From contig OY718807.1 of NCBI GenBank assembly GCA_963070105.1, positions 4,933,001 to 4,997,000 on the forward strand: a stretch of DNA of 64,000 nt. Direction: 5' to 3'. Below, one piece after another: positions 13,889 to 26,794 of this stretch. The stretch comes from Litomosoides sigmodontis (lineage: Eukaryota > Nematoda > Chromadorea > Rhabditida > Onchocercidae). The notes below the pieces were generated by a model that saw only the letters and a list, made by a program, of their open reading frames with translations, made no database searches and had not been told where the DNA came from. Positions within the stretch are counted from its first letter, which is position 1. Each line of letters starts with the position of its first letter. The position numbers were made by a program, and so were the translations under genes.

Positions 13889-13889
13889 T
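13884..13889 (-). terminator. poly(A) signal overlapping the Nck stop codon
   Basis: On the minus strand the end of the gene reads TGAATAAA: the A of the TGA stop (13889-13891) is the first base of AATAAA. If used, the 3' untranslated region would be only about 15-30 bases. A second AATAAA occurs some 330 bases further downstream near 13554. Confidence 0.45.
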
Positions 13890-16800
13890 CATCTTGGAAG
13901 CGGTCTGATCAGAAATAGTCGTTCGCTGGTCTTATCATTGGTGTAAATCGGACTTGCCATATAATGCTTTAATAAATCATCCATATTCACGAATGTTCGA
14001 GTGCCTATTTTAAAAGATTTATTCGTCATGTCCACTTGTACCCAAAAATGCTTATTACGACCTGCAGCTTTCAAAGAAATCGAGTAATCACCTGGCTGAA
14101 ATGATTTCTGATGAGCTGTGAAATCTATTCACAAAATGGTAGGCGTTGCCTAAAATTTGCTCAAAATTAACAGCTGAATGGAAAAGCGAGAGGATTACAC
14201 TATAGATATCGAAATTCCCCAGTTCAAAATTCTTATCAGAAGTCGTTATTAGTTGCCCCAACTGATGATTTTTAATAATTATCTTCTCATACGAAACAGT
14301 TCCTCTATCCTTTATCCAGGGAAAAATTTCAAAATAGCTGCTCAAGAAAAAGTTTACATACGTTGCTTTCGCTATCCCTAACCAAGTAATCACCATCGAC
14401 ACCACGGGCATTCAGTAACGCATCAGTCTCATCACGTGTCAATCTTCCATAGTACCACGGTTGATTTGCATAAGGACCGGTAAGTCGAGAATTGCTATAA
14501 AAAGTTTTCCACTATTTACTGTTTTCCATTACATTTTGTTTTTAGTAAAAAGAATGTTATTTTAACTTTCTTTTTACTAAAAAACTAAACCGTCTCCGGA
14601 AAACTATACAAAATGTAATGGAAAACAGTAAGAGCGATAGAAAGCTTTGCAATTTCACTTCTCCTTTTTACTGTAAAGTTGGAGTTAACAACCAATGGAA
14701 AGTACTACCTAAATTAGTTAAGTTTCTCTTCCCTATCCTTCTCTTCCGCTCCAAAACTAACCTGCCATTTCTAATTGCTGGAGTAATTCCGCTGTTACTA
14801 GATGAAGTTTTTAATCTCCGCTCTGATGTAGATGAAACAAAATGATCGACATTTGGATCCGGATTCGAATCCACTACCTAAAATAATTACCAATTGTTAT
14901 AATATCAGGTGATAAACGCCCAGTGCAATATGCCGAATGCAAAGCAAAAATTGAAAACGATTGATTAAAAAAAAACATTCGCCAACCAACCTCAATATAA
15001 TTTGTTGGCACAAGCCCAGTACAACCCTTTTCGTTTCGAGCTTTCCACCATTCTGGATCATGAGCTGGGTGATCAATGATTTCCAGACGCTCTCCTGGAA
15101 ATTTTATAGCAAATTTCGGAGTTTTGCAGTGGTAACGATAATGTGATTATTTTTACAAGGAAATAATATTATTATACAGGATCTAGGATGTAATAAAACC
15201 TTTCAAATAAATTATGGGACTGTTTTCTATATAAAATCACAGACGAGATCAATTCATATTTCATATTTCAAAGCATCACCCTTAACTTGATTCTAATATT
15301 AGACAAATACCAACAAAATTTGTTTCCTGCTTTTTATTTTGACATTAAAACTGCATACATGTCTTCCACTGCTCACCTTTATAGAATGACAATTCTTCGG
15401 CATTTTGGGCTTCAAACGAGTATAACGCAACGACTACTTCAATGACCCTTTGCAAAGGCCACATGACGAGGCCACTGTGAAGCTATAAAACAACTCTTCA
15501 CTCAATGTTTAATATCCATTCCACTGCCAAAAAGTTACAAACTGATAAATCTAATTAACTTCCCCTACATGAAAAAGAAAAATTGAACCTTGTTGAAACC
15601 ATTCCCCATTTCGGCATTACTTTTCGAAGCCGAAAAAGTATTCGGAGGAGATTCGTCAATATAATTCGAAGGAAACCATCCCACTTGTTCTCGACACTGA
15701 AATGAAAAAAATATAAACAATTCTTACTCTCATCATGATACAAGATATTCCGAGAAGTTGTAGTTGATATGGAGATGTTTTCATTTAAAAACGATAATAC
15801 ATGAAAATAATACACCGTTCACAACAGGGATTAAGCGAATACCATGGCGCAAATACGGCTCCATAAACAGGACATATGTTCTAGCAAAATTAAAAAAAAA
15901 ATTTCAGCAATAATGTATATTAATTACCTTTCCTTTCCACCAACCATCCGAGCTTTTTTCAAGAACAGTAACAACATCACCTTTGCATAACCTCAACTCA
16001 TCTTCCCGTTGCGGCTCATAAGAATATTTTGCAACAGCCTGTGATATCACCCCACCGACCTAAATAAAAATCCATTTATTTGGTAGAAAACATATACATA
16101 AACGGAAATATAGACGCTTATTTCTCTTCCTGTAACATCATTGAAAATTCACACTAACGAATTCTAATAAACATGAATGATTTGCCTTCCGAAACGCTAC
16201 AAAATTTCGTCGTACCGCAGCCACATATCGATTTTCATGACTTCTACAGCAATTTTGATGAATATCCGAAAAAAGAGGAGAAAACCAATGATAAAAACAT
16301 GGATTTCAAAAAACAACAATTAGTACTTTAACTGATCTGCTGAAACCATTTTCGAAAGTGCCATTTCCAGAAACAGCGGCTAGTGCTGGGCGGCTTATAA
16401 TGAGCTCCGAGGACGAAGCCTGGAATGAAATAGAAATAGTTATGACGTCAATGAATTATCTGTTGTAAAACAAACCACTTTAAGACAACTGTTTAAGTTC
16501 CATGGAACGGAAGGAATATGCACCACTAATTTAACAAATTAATCTTTCAAAATATTTATATAATATATCTCAATGAACAAAAAACATGTTAAAATAAAAA
16601 GTGCATTAAACCAATGAAATTTTTGCCATTTCTTGAAGCCAAATCATATATTTACTAAACAGTCATTTACTTGGTTGAAATCAGGTATTTTGCTCTTCGA
16701 TCTTGGCTTGCCAAATCCCTTAATTGTTCCTTTTGCTTTTTCCACAAAAGATTCTTTCCGAACATAATTTGATGGAACAAAGCCAATTACGCCTTCTTCG

Positions 16801-18068
16801 TTCACAACCTGCAAATATTACATCTACATTATGGTTTAAAAAGTCGTTATTCTTTTTACAGAACTGTATTCTAACACTTACTCAAATACCCTAAAACGTG
16901 AAAAATTTAGATGACACATTCAAACAACGCAAATTGTATTACCAAGTTAACCAAAGGCGATATAGCAAAAAAGACTGTTCAATTTCGCTTCGAAATAAGT
17001 CAAAACATTTGCTAAATGACAAAACTGCTGTTTGTCAATGAGTTCAAAATGAGAGATGCAAGATATTTGCATTATTTTAATAATAATGATTAAACTACCC
17101 ACTGACACTTTGAGATCACTCATCCCGAAATATATCTTGCTAGTATATAGCAGCAAATTATAGTGCTAAGTAGAATCTGTTATGATCTGCAATTTTTCCG
17201 ACTATAAACTACATAAGATAACGAATGATTTTACGAGATTCTAATATCAAGTGATAAGTATCCCAGTTTAAAGAATCCAAGTTTGCTTAATCACCAGTAA
17301 ACGGACTGCGTACTCAAAAGTCGATGAAAGAAGTGGATTCAAAAAACAGAAAAGCACTTAATAAAGGAAGAAGCATATATAAGTGAATTTTCTTTTGATC
17401 ATCGAAACTACACAGCTGAGCCATTCCATATTTAAAATATTTTTTTTGGCAGTGTTCTTTTGCGCTGTCAATGACAAGCAATTTTTTTTAGTGTACATCT
17501 TCCGATATGAAAGAGTAACGTACACTTTAAAAAAAGTTAAGTTCAGAAGAATTAGTGGGATTGGAATGAACGAAGGAAAAAAAAGAAAAGCTTCCACAAT
17601 TAGAACTCCATCACTAAGATAAGAAAGGTTCTTTTTTTATCATTTATGATATTTAAGCATAAAATGCAGCGTGAACTACTTCTGACCTCGGCTTTCCACT
17701 GGTCGGGATTCTACCGACCATCGCATTTTGGAAAATATGCCACATATTTCTAATCTCCTAAAGAGTGTAGGCTTCAAGATGCTACAATTAAATAAGCAAT
17801 TTCTGTGATGATAAGCAAACCTACTGTGCGACAATACCTTTTCCTTTATTTATTCCAAATGAATTTCATTTAAAAAAGTATATTCTCATTTTCGTCAAAT
17901 CATAATTTTAATGCTCAAAAGATTATAGCGACGAACAAGACAACTTACTTTCCACCAGTTTTTAGTATCATCAATCAATTTTAGCCTTTCGTTCTTCCTA
18001 ATGGTAAGTTCGCCTTCCTCTTGTGCACTGTAATCATATTTAACAACAACGAAAATATCATCGTTCAT
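13889..18068 (-). CDS. nck-1: Nck adaptor protein (SH3-SH3-SH3-SH2), 10 exons
   Basis: Nck links phosphotyrosine signals to actin: the SH2 domain docks on phosphorylated receptors and the SH3 domains bind proline-rich WASP/WIP- and PAK-type partners. Exons from the start: 17949-18068, 16671-16808, 16327-16419, 15928-16059, 15589-15696, 15377-15482, 14991-15094, 14762-14877, 14362-14494, 13889-14095, all in phase, about 418 residues (family about 380-400). SH3-1 is residues 3-57 ([18 protein letters not shown]), SH3-2 about 124-178 ([25 protein letters not shown]), SH3-3 about 209-267 ([19 protein letters not shown]), a serine-rich linker follows, and SH2 is about 319-415 ([10 protein letters not shown], then DYLVRDSES holding the phosphotyrosine-binding arginine). 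Exon 3 could end at 16333 instead, removing two codons. Start is the first ATG of the SH3-1 exon. Confidence 0.95.
14516..14631. repeat. nested inverted repeat inside an Nck intron
   Basis: Outer arms 14516-14539 and 14608-14631 are perfect 24-bp reverse complements (TTACTGTTTTCCATTACATT...). Inside, 14539-14552 and 14570-14583 form a second perfect 14-bp inverted pair. The element sits in the intron between exons 8 and 9. It could be a small foldback (MITE-like) element or a structured intronic RNA; no flanking target-site duplication was identified. Confidence 0.8.
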
Positions 18069-20083
18069 CGTTACAGTTATCTTTTCGCAGTACTGTTAGC
18101 GCGATAATTTTCTAACTGGATCCAAGCAGCACTTACCAAACCAATTAATCCTTTTAAATAAGTGTAAGCGCGTTTCTCACTTTCTGCACCTGTAATAAAG
18201 CTTCAGTTTAAAATTTGCAAATATTTACAAGCAAATACACCAATACAGACAGAATCATAGCAACTAGCCAATAGAAATATCAGTCAACGAATAAATGAAG
18301 AGAAAACATCGGGAAGAGAACAGAAAAGAGAATTACCATTATTGAGAGATGTAAAGGTAAGTGCGCATTAATGTAAACAAATCGGCTGGGTATTTTAAAC
18401 AAATAAAACAACATTTGAAAGGATTAATGCTTTTTCCGACTTCAAAACCTGAACTGTAACATTTTTAGGTAATAAAAATTGAATAGTTAGTCATTTGAGA
18501 AGCAGAAAATTACAATTAGAAAAACCTCTAAACACCGATGTTTCATGCGCAGCTGATAGTTAAACTTTTTTGAAATCTTACTAATCAAATAGACTATAAA
18601 ATAAATTAAAACTGCAGATGTTTCGAGTGCTTCAGAGAGACATGTTAAAAGACACCGTTACACCTATCTATCTGCACATATTTGCTGAAGTAATGACGGA
18701 TGAATGAACGATACCTGTCTCTAATATTTGATAATTTCAAGGTCTGTTTTCTTTTGAAATTACATTTTACTATTCAAATTCCGAATTGCTGAAGCCAACA
18801 GTGAAGTCCAGAATAAAATTAGTCGTATAGCCTAAAGTGAGTCCCATCTTCGGATTTAGGGTGACCAATTTGCTGTAAACAGGTTATCGAACATACGTCA
18901 TACTTGCCGAGATTTACAACATCTACTGTAAAAACCGAATAATAAATGTTTAATTTGGAAAGTTAAAGAATTTCCGCTGTGGAACTGGAACACTAAATCA
19001 ATCAAAGAGAAATTTCAAGCAATTTCCCTCCCCGAGACCACAAATTTAATTCCACACTCGATTCGATGACAGAGACACTAGCTAAAATTCGCACAGCCAT
19101 CGCGTCATGCAAAACTAACGTATCTTTTGTTTTGTATTGCGGTGGAAATGCACACTCACTTATTTATGACATCCAGGAATTAAAAAGACTTTTAAACATT
19201 ATCTGATTTTTAAAATTAAAATTCTGTTTGAAAAACTGCATTTAAACTTATTAATTTCTTACTGCAGTACCATTCTCATACCAAAAATACTTCGTACATT
19301 AAAAGGAAAAAATCAATTTTGAAATAAAAAAAAAGCAATTTAGAAACAAATTAAAATAAATGACAAAAAACTTTAGAAAAAAAAAACTCATGAAGTGCAA
19401 ACTGATAATGTTATGTCACTTGTTCAATTTTTCAAATTCATCATAAAGGTTAACTGCAAAATGCTGACTGTACAGATATAAGATCCAGAAAAGATATCTT
19501 CCTCAAACAGTAAATGAATTGTCTGCCAAAACATGAAACAAACATGGCTTTATTAGAAAGTAGAATTTACTGCCAGTTCTCTTCCACCATTTTTTGTTTC
19601 TTATCAGCATGGAAATCTACTCGCAAACCTCGTCCGATAAGATCTCATCAACAGTCTGTCCCATCATTTCCAATTAAACTGATTCATCCCTTCTTTTTCG
19701 TCGCAGCAAACGGATGACATCTAATTTTGTTGTAATTTCGTCACTTACTCCGCTGATAGTAATGCACTAAATGCTAACCTTTCTTTCAACACTTACGACA
19801 ATTTCAAACTAATTTCGCATCACAAAAATACTATAAAATGCAATCACTTCTACGCTTTAGTTCGTTATCGACCGGTGGACGGAGGAACGAGCTAAACAGA
19901 GTAATTGAAGAGTTCTGAAGGACAAACAAATTACCACTTGGTGGAAGAGGAGATATATTGAAAAAATTAGCAAAATTTTTGATTTATTATTTCAAGCGTT
20001 GTAGCTTTTTTTGATTTTCGTCGATAAAAAAAAGCACCAAATTTTCAATTGCTGCATTTTCTCTTTACTTTATAGGAAAGAAA

Positions 20084-20149
20084 AAGACACACATACACAC
20101 ACACAGAGAGGGAGAGGGAGAGGGAGAGAGAAAGAGATAGGAGAGAAAA
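20084..20149. repeat. CA/GA microsatellite
   Basis: A CACA tract passes directly into a GAGAGG tract, a compound simple repeat in the gene-poor region. Confidence 0.8.
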
Positions 20150-20379
20150 AGTTAGCCAAGGAATAAATTTGTTAAAAAGATGAAAATGGATCCCATATGA
20201 GCATCGTATGAAATCCATCAGAAAAAAAGAATTTATTGTTCGATGATTTCAAGTTAACGTTGAGAGCAGGAAATGGTAGGAGAAATCTGTTCTACCTTTT
20301 CCTCCTCGCTACTTAACTTCTCCTCACTTTTCCTAAATATGATAAACCTACTGTTGTCAAGTGAGATTATAATAAATGC

Positions 20380-20420
20380 AAAGAGAGAGAGAGGGAGAGA
20401 GAGATAGAAGGAGAGAGAAA
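20380..20420. repeat. GA-rich simple repeat
   Basis: Imperfect GAGA repeat of about 40 bases, the second of three GA tracts in this gene-poor region. Confidence 0.75.
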
Positions 20421-22210
20421 GAAAACAACCGAACAACGTCGCGTAGCGATCCTAGAGGAACGGTTAAGGAGGAAAAATTTTAGAAATTTTTGCAGGTAGA
20501 TTGTGGACAATTATGGGTTTCGATGATGCTTAACGAACCGAAGGATAAACTGGTCAATAGTGCCCAATGAAAAATAGCACAAATATATTTATATAACAAA
20601 CCACTTATTTTGTGTTTTTTTTGTGTCACTGTATTTTTGCTTATTCTTAAAATGCCAGATGAATAGCGAGTGACCAACAGGCCTAGACTGCTGTGACTCC
20701 AGTGACTTTGAATGTTTCTTCTTTAATATTCCATTTCAAAGTTCAGTGGCAAACAGATGATTGATCCTATCTGAGGTGAATAAGTTGAGGGAAAAGAGAG
20801 GTAAAGCAAGTGCTTCTTTCAGATATCAAATCCGATTTCTGAAATTGATTTAGCCTAACAGACAACGTATGCAGCTTCATCCAGGATCAAAAAATAGCTG
20901 AAAATTTAAAATCATGGAGGTATTTAGGGAAGCATTTAAAATTATCATGTGAGCATTTTAAGTAATGATAATCTGTTACAAATTTAACTAATTAACGCAC
21001 GCTTAATTTAGGAATTAGAATTGAAGGAGAAAATATGAATTACACTTTTAAACAGTAAGTAAAACAGATTAGTCGCTAAATAGCAAGTATTTTGAAATTT
21101 CCAGAAATTTCAAAATACTCATTAGAAGATGATAAGAAGAATAAATTAAATAGCATTTGACAACCTCCTAGGACCTTCAAACTCTTCGTCGTCGTTTAAT
21201 GTGATTGGCGCAAGGACGTTGTGTGGTATCAACAGTAGCTGGAACAGATGGTGCTGGACGATGAAAGGTTACAACGTGTTCTTCAACGTACCTTCCCTCG
21301 GTACAAAATTAAAAACTGCCGCTAAGAGAGTAACATTTTTAATGTGACGTTCTTTTACTTAAATTTTAATTCGTCATTTTTGTATCAGTGAAATTTCACC
21401 AGCAAAGGAGTATTTGCAATAATATACGCTTGAGTAAAGAAATGTTAATTAAAAAACGGACGTTCGTTGTGTCAAATTTTAATTTAAATAAATAGCAGGT
21501 TGATTATTTGTTTATTGACTTGTACATGTAAAATGTGTGCAGAAAGATGAATAAAGTGTTAAAATTCAGGGATGGAAAGGTTTAACAGTGAAGAAAATAT
21601 GTGAAGAGAAATCAGAATCTCAGTGACATGGTTAGGATATGAAAGGAAAGCAATGCGAAAGGTATAACGTTGACGGTGACCCTGCACTACACCAACAGTA
21701 GTCATGAATGAGTTTTAAAATTTTAAATTAGGGGAGAAGTGACTACTGGTGCTGTTGCTACCAGTAGTTTGTGTAATATATTAGAAGAACAGAAGACGAG
21801 GAACATATAGAAAGTCCTAGTGACCTAAAAGGGCCGTTTATAATAAATTTAAACCTATAGCTAACAATGGAAAGAGGTAGGTAAAATCATGAGATGAGTG
21901 CTTACCATTCTTCAGAATGAATAAAACATGCCACTTTGAGGATGAACGTACTTACGTAAAGTTAATAGTGAAGAAATTTGCATTTCTCACGTTGCTGATG
22001 ATAACAATAGAATTACAAAAGATATCGAGGAACAATAAGTTAACTTCAATAATTAAACTGACTGATAAGACAATCACCTATTACAGTCACATGCCAAAGG
22101 TAAGCGGTAAGCTAGCCCTTTTAGGTTTACTTATTATTCTCAAACACATTTCATAGTTCTAGCTGTAATTAGGCGATTGATTTATCGTACTTCCTCCTTT
22201 TCAAATTGCA

Positions 22211-22217
22211 GGAAGAA

Positions 22218-22252
<35 letters not shown>
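22211..22252. repeat. GA microsatellite
   Basis: An almost pure GA run; it creates the artificial Glu-Arg repeat of an overlapping plus-strand ORF, which I do not take as a gene. Confidence 0.85.
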
Positions 22253-22255
<3 letters not shown>

Positions 22256-24100
22256 CATTAATTACAATATTACTGAAGCTGCTTCTCTCATCGTTCAAAA
22301 TTGTAAATGTGTTAGGGAAAGGATCATCGAAAAGATGCAAAAAGCAATCGTGAAAAATGGGGTTTCTTCAGAGAAGCAAAGCGATGATCAATCAACCGAC
22401 CATTGACTGTACCCAATCCAATCATCAGTGCCACTGTCATTGCGATCAGTGAGTAATGGGATGTAGGAATGAGCAAGGAACCGATCTGGACATCTGGATT
22501 TTATTATAATCGTAGCAGTTGGGCTTATAAATGAGTCTTCCTTCTTCTGCGAATTCGTCTACAATCTGTTAGTGGAACTAACCAAATGAGCAAGATCGCT
22601 TTAGAACTTCATCCCGTCACTACTCATTCCATTGTATAATAACTCCATTTAATTCGTCCATCTTAAAAATCAAAACCACCCAAAATTAATCCCACCATTT
22701 AATCAACCAATTTCAGTAAACTATTCCCAACAGAGAAAAAGACAGAAGAGAAGAACGCAAGTTAAAAACAGTAAAATAAAACAATATGCAGTACTACGTG
22801 GTGAAATGAATTTTAATTAAATTCGTTCTTCCGAAGCACATAGCAAGAGTGGGAGAAAAGGCAGACGGGAGATGGTAAAACTGAGAGAAAAGAGTGGGAT
22901 TTTATATGAAGGGATGAGAGAAGCATTTCTAATTGTGAAAACTAGTTGGATCTTACGGTAGTCCACTTTTATCAATGCTTCATAGCTTAAAATATAGGCC
23001 AAACGTTGTTACGTTCCAATTCTAGCAGCCAATTTAGTTTTTTCAAACTGATCTGCGAGTCAACAATTATTTAGTTACACTTTCTCAACAGATCTTTCCT
23101 TAGCACATGCGCAGGAAAAGATGGAAGAGAAGTGTTGTAAAGCGGAATGTGGAAAGCTAGTTAATTGGTACTTTAAAAAAGATTTGCCAAGTGATTCATA
23201 AATCTTTGAGGAACATATACTTCTTCAAATGTTCAAGAAAGCGCAGAAAACTTGGAATGTCTCAAATCAAATTTAAAGCTGTCTGTTACATTTTAAAAAC
23301 AAATGCTCGAGGAAAAAAATCGAGAAATGTAAAGTCGGAAAAAAGTGAAAGAAAAAGAAGATGGACAGTTTTGGAAATATAAATTTCAAAAGTAGAAGAA
23401 GGGGGAGGAGGAGGGTGAGGGGGAAGGGGTAGTTTCATGCCTAGGTATTAAAGATGAAAGGAAGAATGAAAGATTCAGAAGGGGAAGGAAAAAGTACGTG
23501 ACAATCTATTAGAAGAAGGAAGGTGATGAGAGTGACAAGCGAAACTCGTACTTCAATGATTAACGAACAGGAAAAAACATTCGTATTTACTGACAACGTG
23601 TTGAACAACTGAAAGGAAAACGAAAAACAAATTTAAATAATTTCGATCAGTTGATATCGCTGATGCATTCTCAGCAGTCATACTCTATCGCTCCATTCCA
23701 CAGATATTGAAGGAGTGATTTGAATGAAGTTGATTTGTAATCATTCATTAATTTTTAATAATAAACCTAAAATGATTGTTAAATTAATGAATGGAATAAA
23801 ATTTATGAAAATACATAAATAACTAAAAGATTAAAAAAATTCTCGATGAACTATTTTTTATTCCTAACATTTCCAAAAAATGAAAAAAAACGTAGGATTA
23901 ATTTCATCTCAATTTCCCATGATATTTACAGTCATTCAAATTGAAGAGTTTGTTGACAATCGGTACGGTTTGCGCGACTGCAGCTTGAATGATCGATCCA
24001 TAGATAATTAACAGAGACAAGAGCAGCGCATTGGATCTCTGACTCTCTAGTCAAAATTCAGAAAATACTTCAAACGTACGCGTATCTCACTAATATCAAC

Positions 24101-24151
24101 GCACACACACACACACACGCACACGCACACGCACGCATCATCATCATCATC
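24101..24151. repeat. CA and CAT microsatellite
   Basis: CA repeat with CG interruptions followed by five CAT units. Confidence 0.8.
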
Positions 24152-25066
24152 TTTCAACCATATCTATGTCGGAGAGTCACAGCAATATCGACCCAAAAGA
24201 AAATCGAATTACGAAAGGTGAAAATAGCATGCATCATTTGCATATCATCTAATGCCTCAGTGAGCAGTATTTTTCAGTATTGCAATGCCCACCTAATAAT
24301 CTAATGATGTTTCACAGTGCAGTAATCCAAAAACAGAATCGCACGTTGTCCTGGAAAATGCAAAATGACGAACAAAGTGAGATAGCTTTCTAATTTTAAA
24401 GATTCAACGAATGTTATAGCCATCACATTGGCATCGATCTGAAGTGATAAGTGAATATCTACCACTTTGACTGGAATCTTCGATCAGCACAGATTGTGTA
24501 CTTTTCAGAGAAGAGAAATCAGTCGTAGTACTTTTATGCACAAATATTTCACTACTCGATAGTTAAACGCTTAAGATATTGCACACAAATTTTTACGTGA
24601 AATGCGTTGAAATAATGAATGGAAAAGAATGAGTAGGAGAGTGGAAGGAGTGAACCGAAAGAACTTTATTTCACTTTTTTAAATTAATTTTTCTTTCAGC
24701 TATAACTAAATCTCATTTATTGAACGAGGGAAGTCAGTGGTAAATAAAAGCAAGCCAATTCCTATTATTTCCAAATTTTAAAATAAAACAAAATTGAAGC
24801 TTTTGATGATTGCCGAAAAGCGATCCCATACAAGCCCACACAACAACTCTTTCATATGATGATGACGATGATGATGACACTAGCTCCGTCATAAGATATA
24901 CGATGACACACATGCCACCAATTACCGTGAGCAGTAATTTGTGTAAATTTTCACAATTCAATACACACAGTTATAAAAGTTAAATGATAATTTTAAAGCA
25001 TAAAGGATAAATTCCTCATCAGTGCAGTACAGAAATTTTCTTAGAAAATACCCACACACCCGCACC

Positions 25067-25070
<4 letters not shown>

Positions 25071-25097
<27 letters not shown>

Positions 25098-25099
25098 GT
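25071..25099. repeat. TA microsatellite
   Basis: About 13 TA units. Confidence 0.8.
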
Positions 25100-26150
25100 A
25101 AAGATGGAGTAAAAAAAAGAAAAAGTGGTTAGCAGAGAAAGTGTCTTTTTAGGTTAAATGAAATGATTTTTGGAGAGAGTTGGAAGGATCACAAATCGCA
25201 GAAAAAAACAGAAAAGTAGTGAAAACTGTTGAAAATCAAGCAGGAAAAGGAAGGTTGTAAAGTGAACATAAAGTAATATGCCGCCTTCTCACTTCACTTC
25301 AACCCTTCAACTTCTTCACTATGAAGGCAAACAGTTCAACCCTTCAAAGTCAAATTATTTCCAAATAGAAAAGCGTGGAAATCGATAGATTCATTCATTT
25401 CATGTTGACAAAGAAATGCAAATTCGTCCTAATCATTCAATTTTCCAATGCATCTGACGAATTGTGATTAAACATGAAACAATAATGAAATGGGAAAGCA
25501 TTCATCTCGAAGAAATACATATTCAATTTATATTGCGAGCGTTCAGATTTAGGACATTCATAGTAGCAATTAACATTTTAATGATTTTGTTTGGTTAATA
25601 CTTATCAGAGCGCTTGCCAATTATCAACAGCAACTAAGAGCATTGAGAAAAAAAATGTTAAATTATCTACTTAATTACAAGTCGATGGAGCCAACTCGTT
25701 CATGAAGTGACCAACTAATTACACCAGCAATCAGCAGAATGACTCCAATATTCTGTATTACAGTATCGAAAGGTTTTTTTCTTCACTCATTGCCCCTCAC
25801 GAAATTCCTGGTTAACGATAAAAAGATAATTATGATGTTGAATAAAGGAGAGAAAATGCATTTGTGTAGTGAATCCTCCAGTAGAAAGAGAAAGAGGTGC
25901 GGGTTCTCTTCTCCCGAAAGGGATGAGATGATATGGCGATGCTCAGGCTTTCCAACTTGCTCCTTCCTATTACTTCCGAATAAGTCAATAAGCTTGTTAG
26001 ACTGTTATAGCATTATTAACTATTGATTCTATAAAAGCTCCAAAGTCTTTCATTTTTTTCCCTGTGTTCCCTTGACCATATTCATCCATCATCGTTGTTT
26101 CACATCACCAAGCATTACAAACTAATAGGAGCGGTGGGAACAGTGGGAGA

Positions 26151-26186
26151 ATCTCTCCATCTCTCTCTCTCTCTCTCTGTCTCTCC
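26151..26186. repeat. CT microsatellite
   Basis: CT run of about 30 bases with minor interruptions. Confidence 0.8.
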
Positions 26187-26335
26187 TGAACCTTCTCTCT
26201 TATTCCTTTCTATTTTAGTTGTGCTTTTTAGGGCATTAATAGGCAGGAAAAGCATATTTCAGATTTTAATAATACAAATATTAACAGGATGGTGAGTAGT
26301 AAGCTTTGTCGACAATGATGAAGATTAAAGATATT

Positions 26336-26794
26336 TCAAAGTTTCGAGTAAACAAAAAGGACCGTTATGAAATGGTATGAAATTATAAAGCGGGAATTAC
26401 AGATGATTGAATTGCAGATAATTATAGATACAGAATGTTCAGCTGAGCAGGGAAAGCGAATGATGAAGTAGTTGTTTTTTGTAGAGAAAAGGCGAGTGCT
26501 CCCTGGGTGATAAGCGAAATGATAAGGGCGAAACTGAAAGGAAAGACAGTCATCAAAGACCGCAACTGCGGGGGCGATCAGTCTACCAACCAGTTTCGAC
26601 GTAGTCCATCTGATGTTCATCGCTGCACAGCGAGCATTATGACAACGTCTCATCAGATATGCACATATGCTGCTAGTTCTACCTGCCTGTCCTCGAAATA
26701 TTTGCTTTTCCACTGCTCCTCCTAGCCGGTCACTGTTTGATCGATAGATAGCCTTTCTTCCCATCCCATCTGCTGTATGAATGGTCTTGACCAC
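26336..26794 (-). other. unassigned 152-codon open frame
   Basis: The longest open frame in the gene-poor region. It opens with a GTG-type codon, has no recognisable domain, its last third becomes hydrophobic and repetitive, and no acceptor or donor pair frames it convincingly. The first half (about 26500-26790) is less AT-rich than its surroundings, which may reflect a real exon or a conserved non-coding element. I assign no function. Confidence 0.2.

Noticed and set aside
19068..19211. 47-residue plus-strand ORF (MTETLAKIRTAIASC...)
   Set aside because: Looks protein-like but open frames of this size are common by chance in the region and there is no supporting signal.
22206..22406. Plus-strand ORF with a Glu-Arg repeat
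   Set aside because: The repeat is the translation of a GA microsatellite; no domain or splice evidence.
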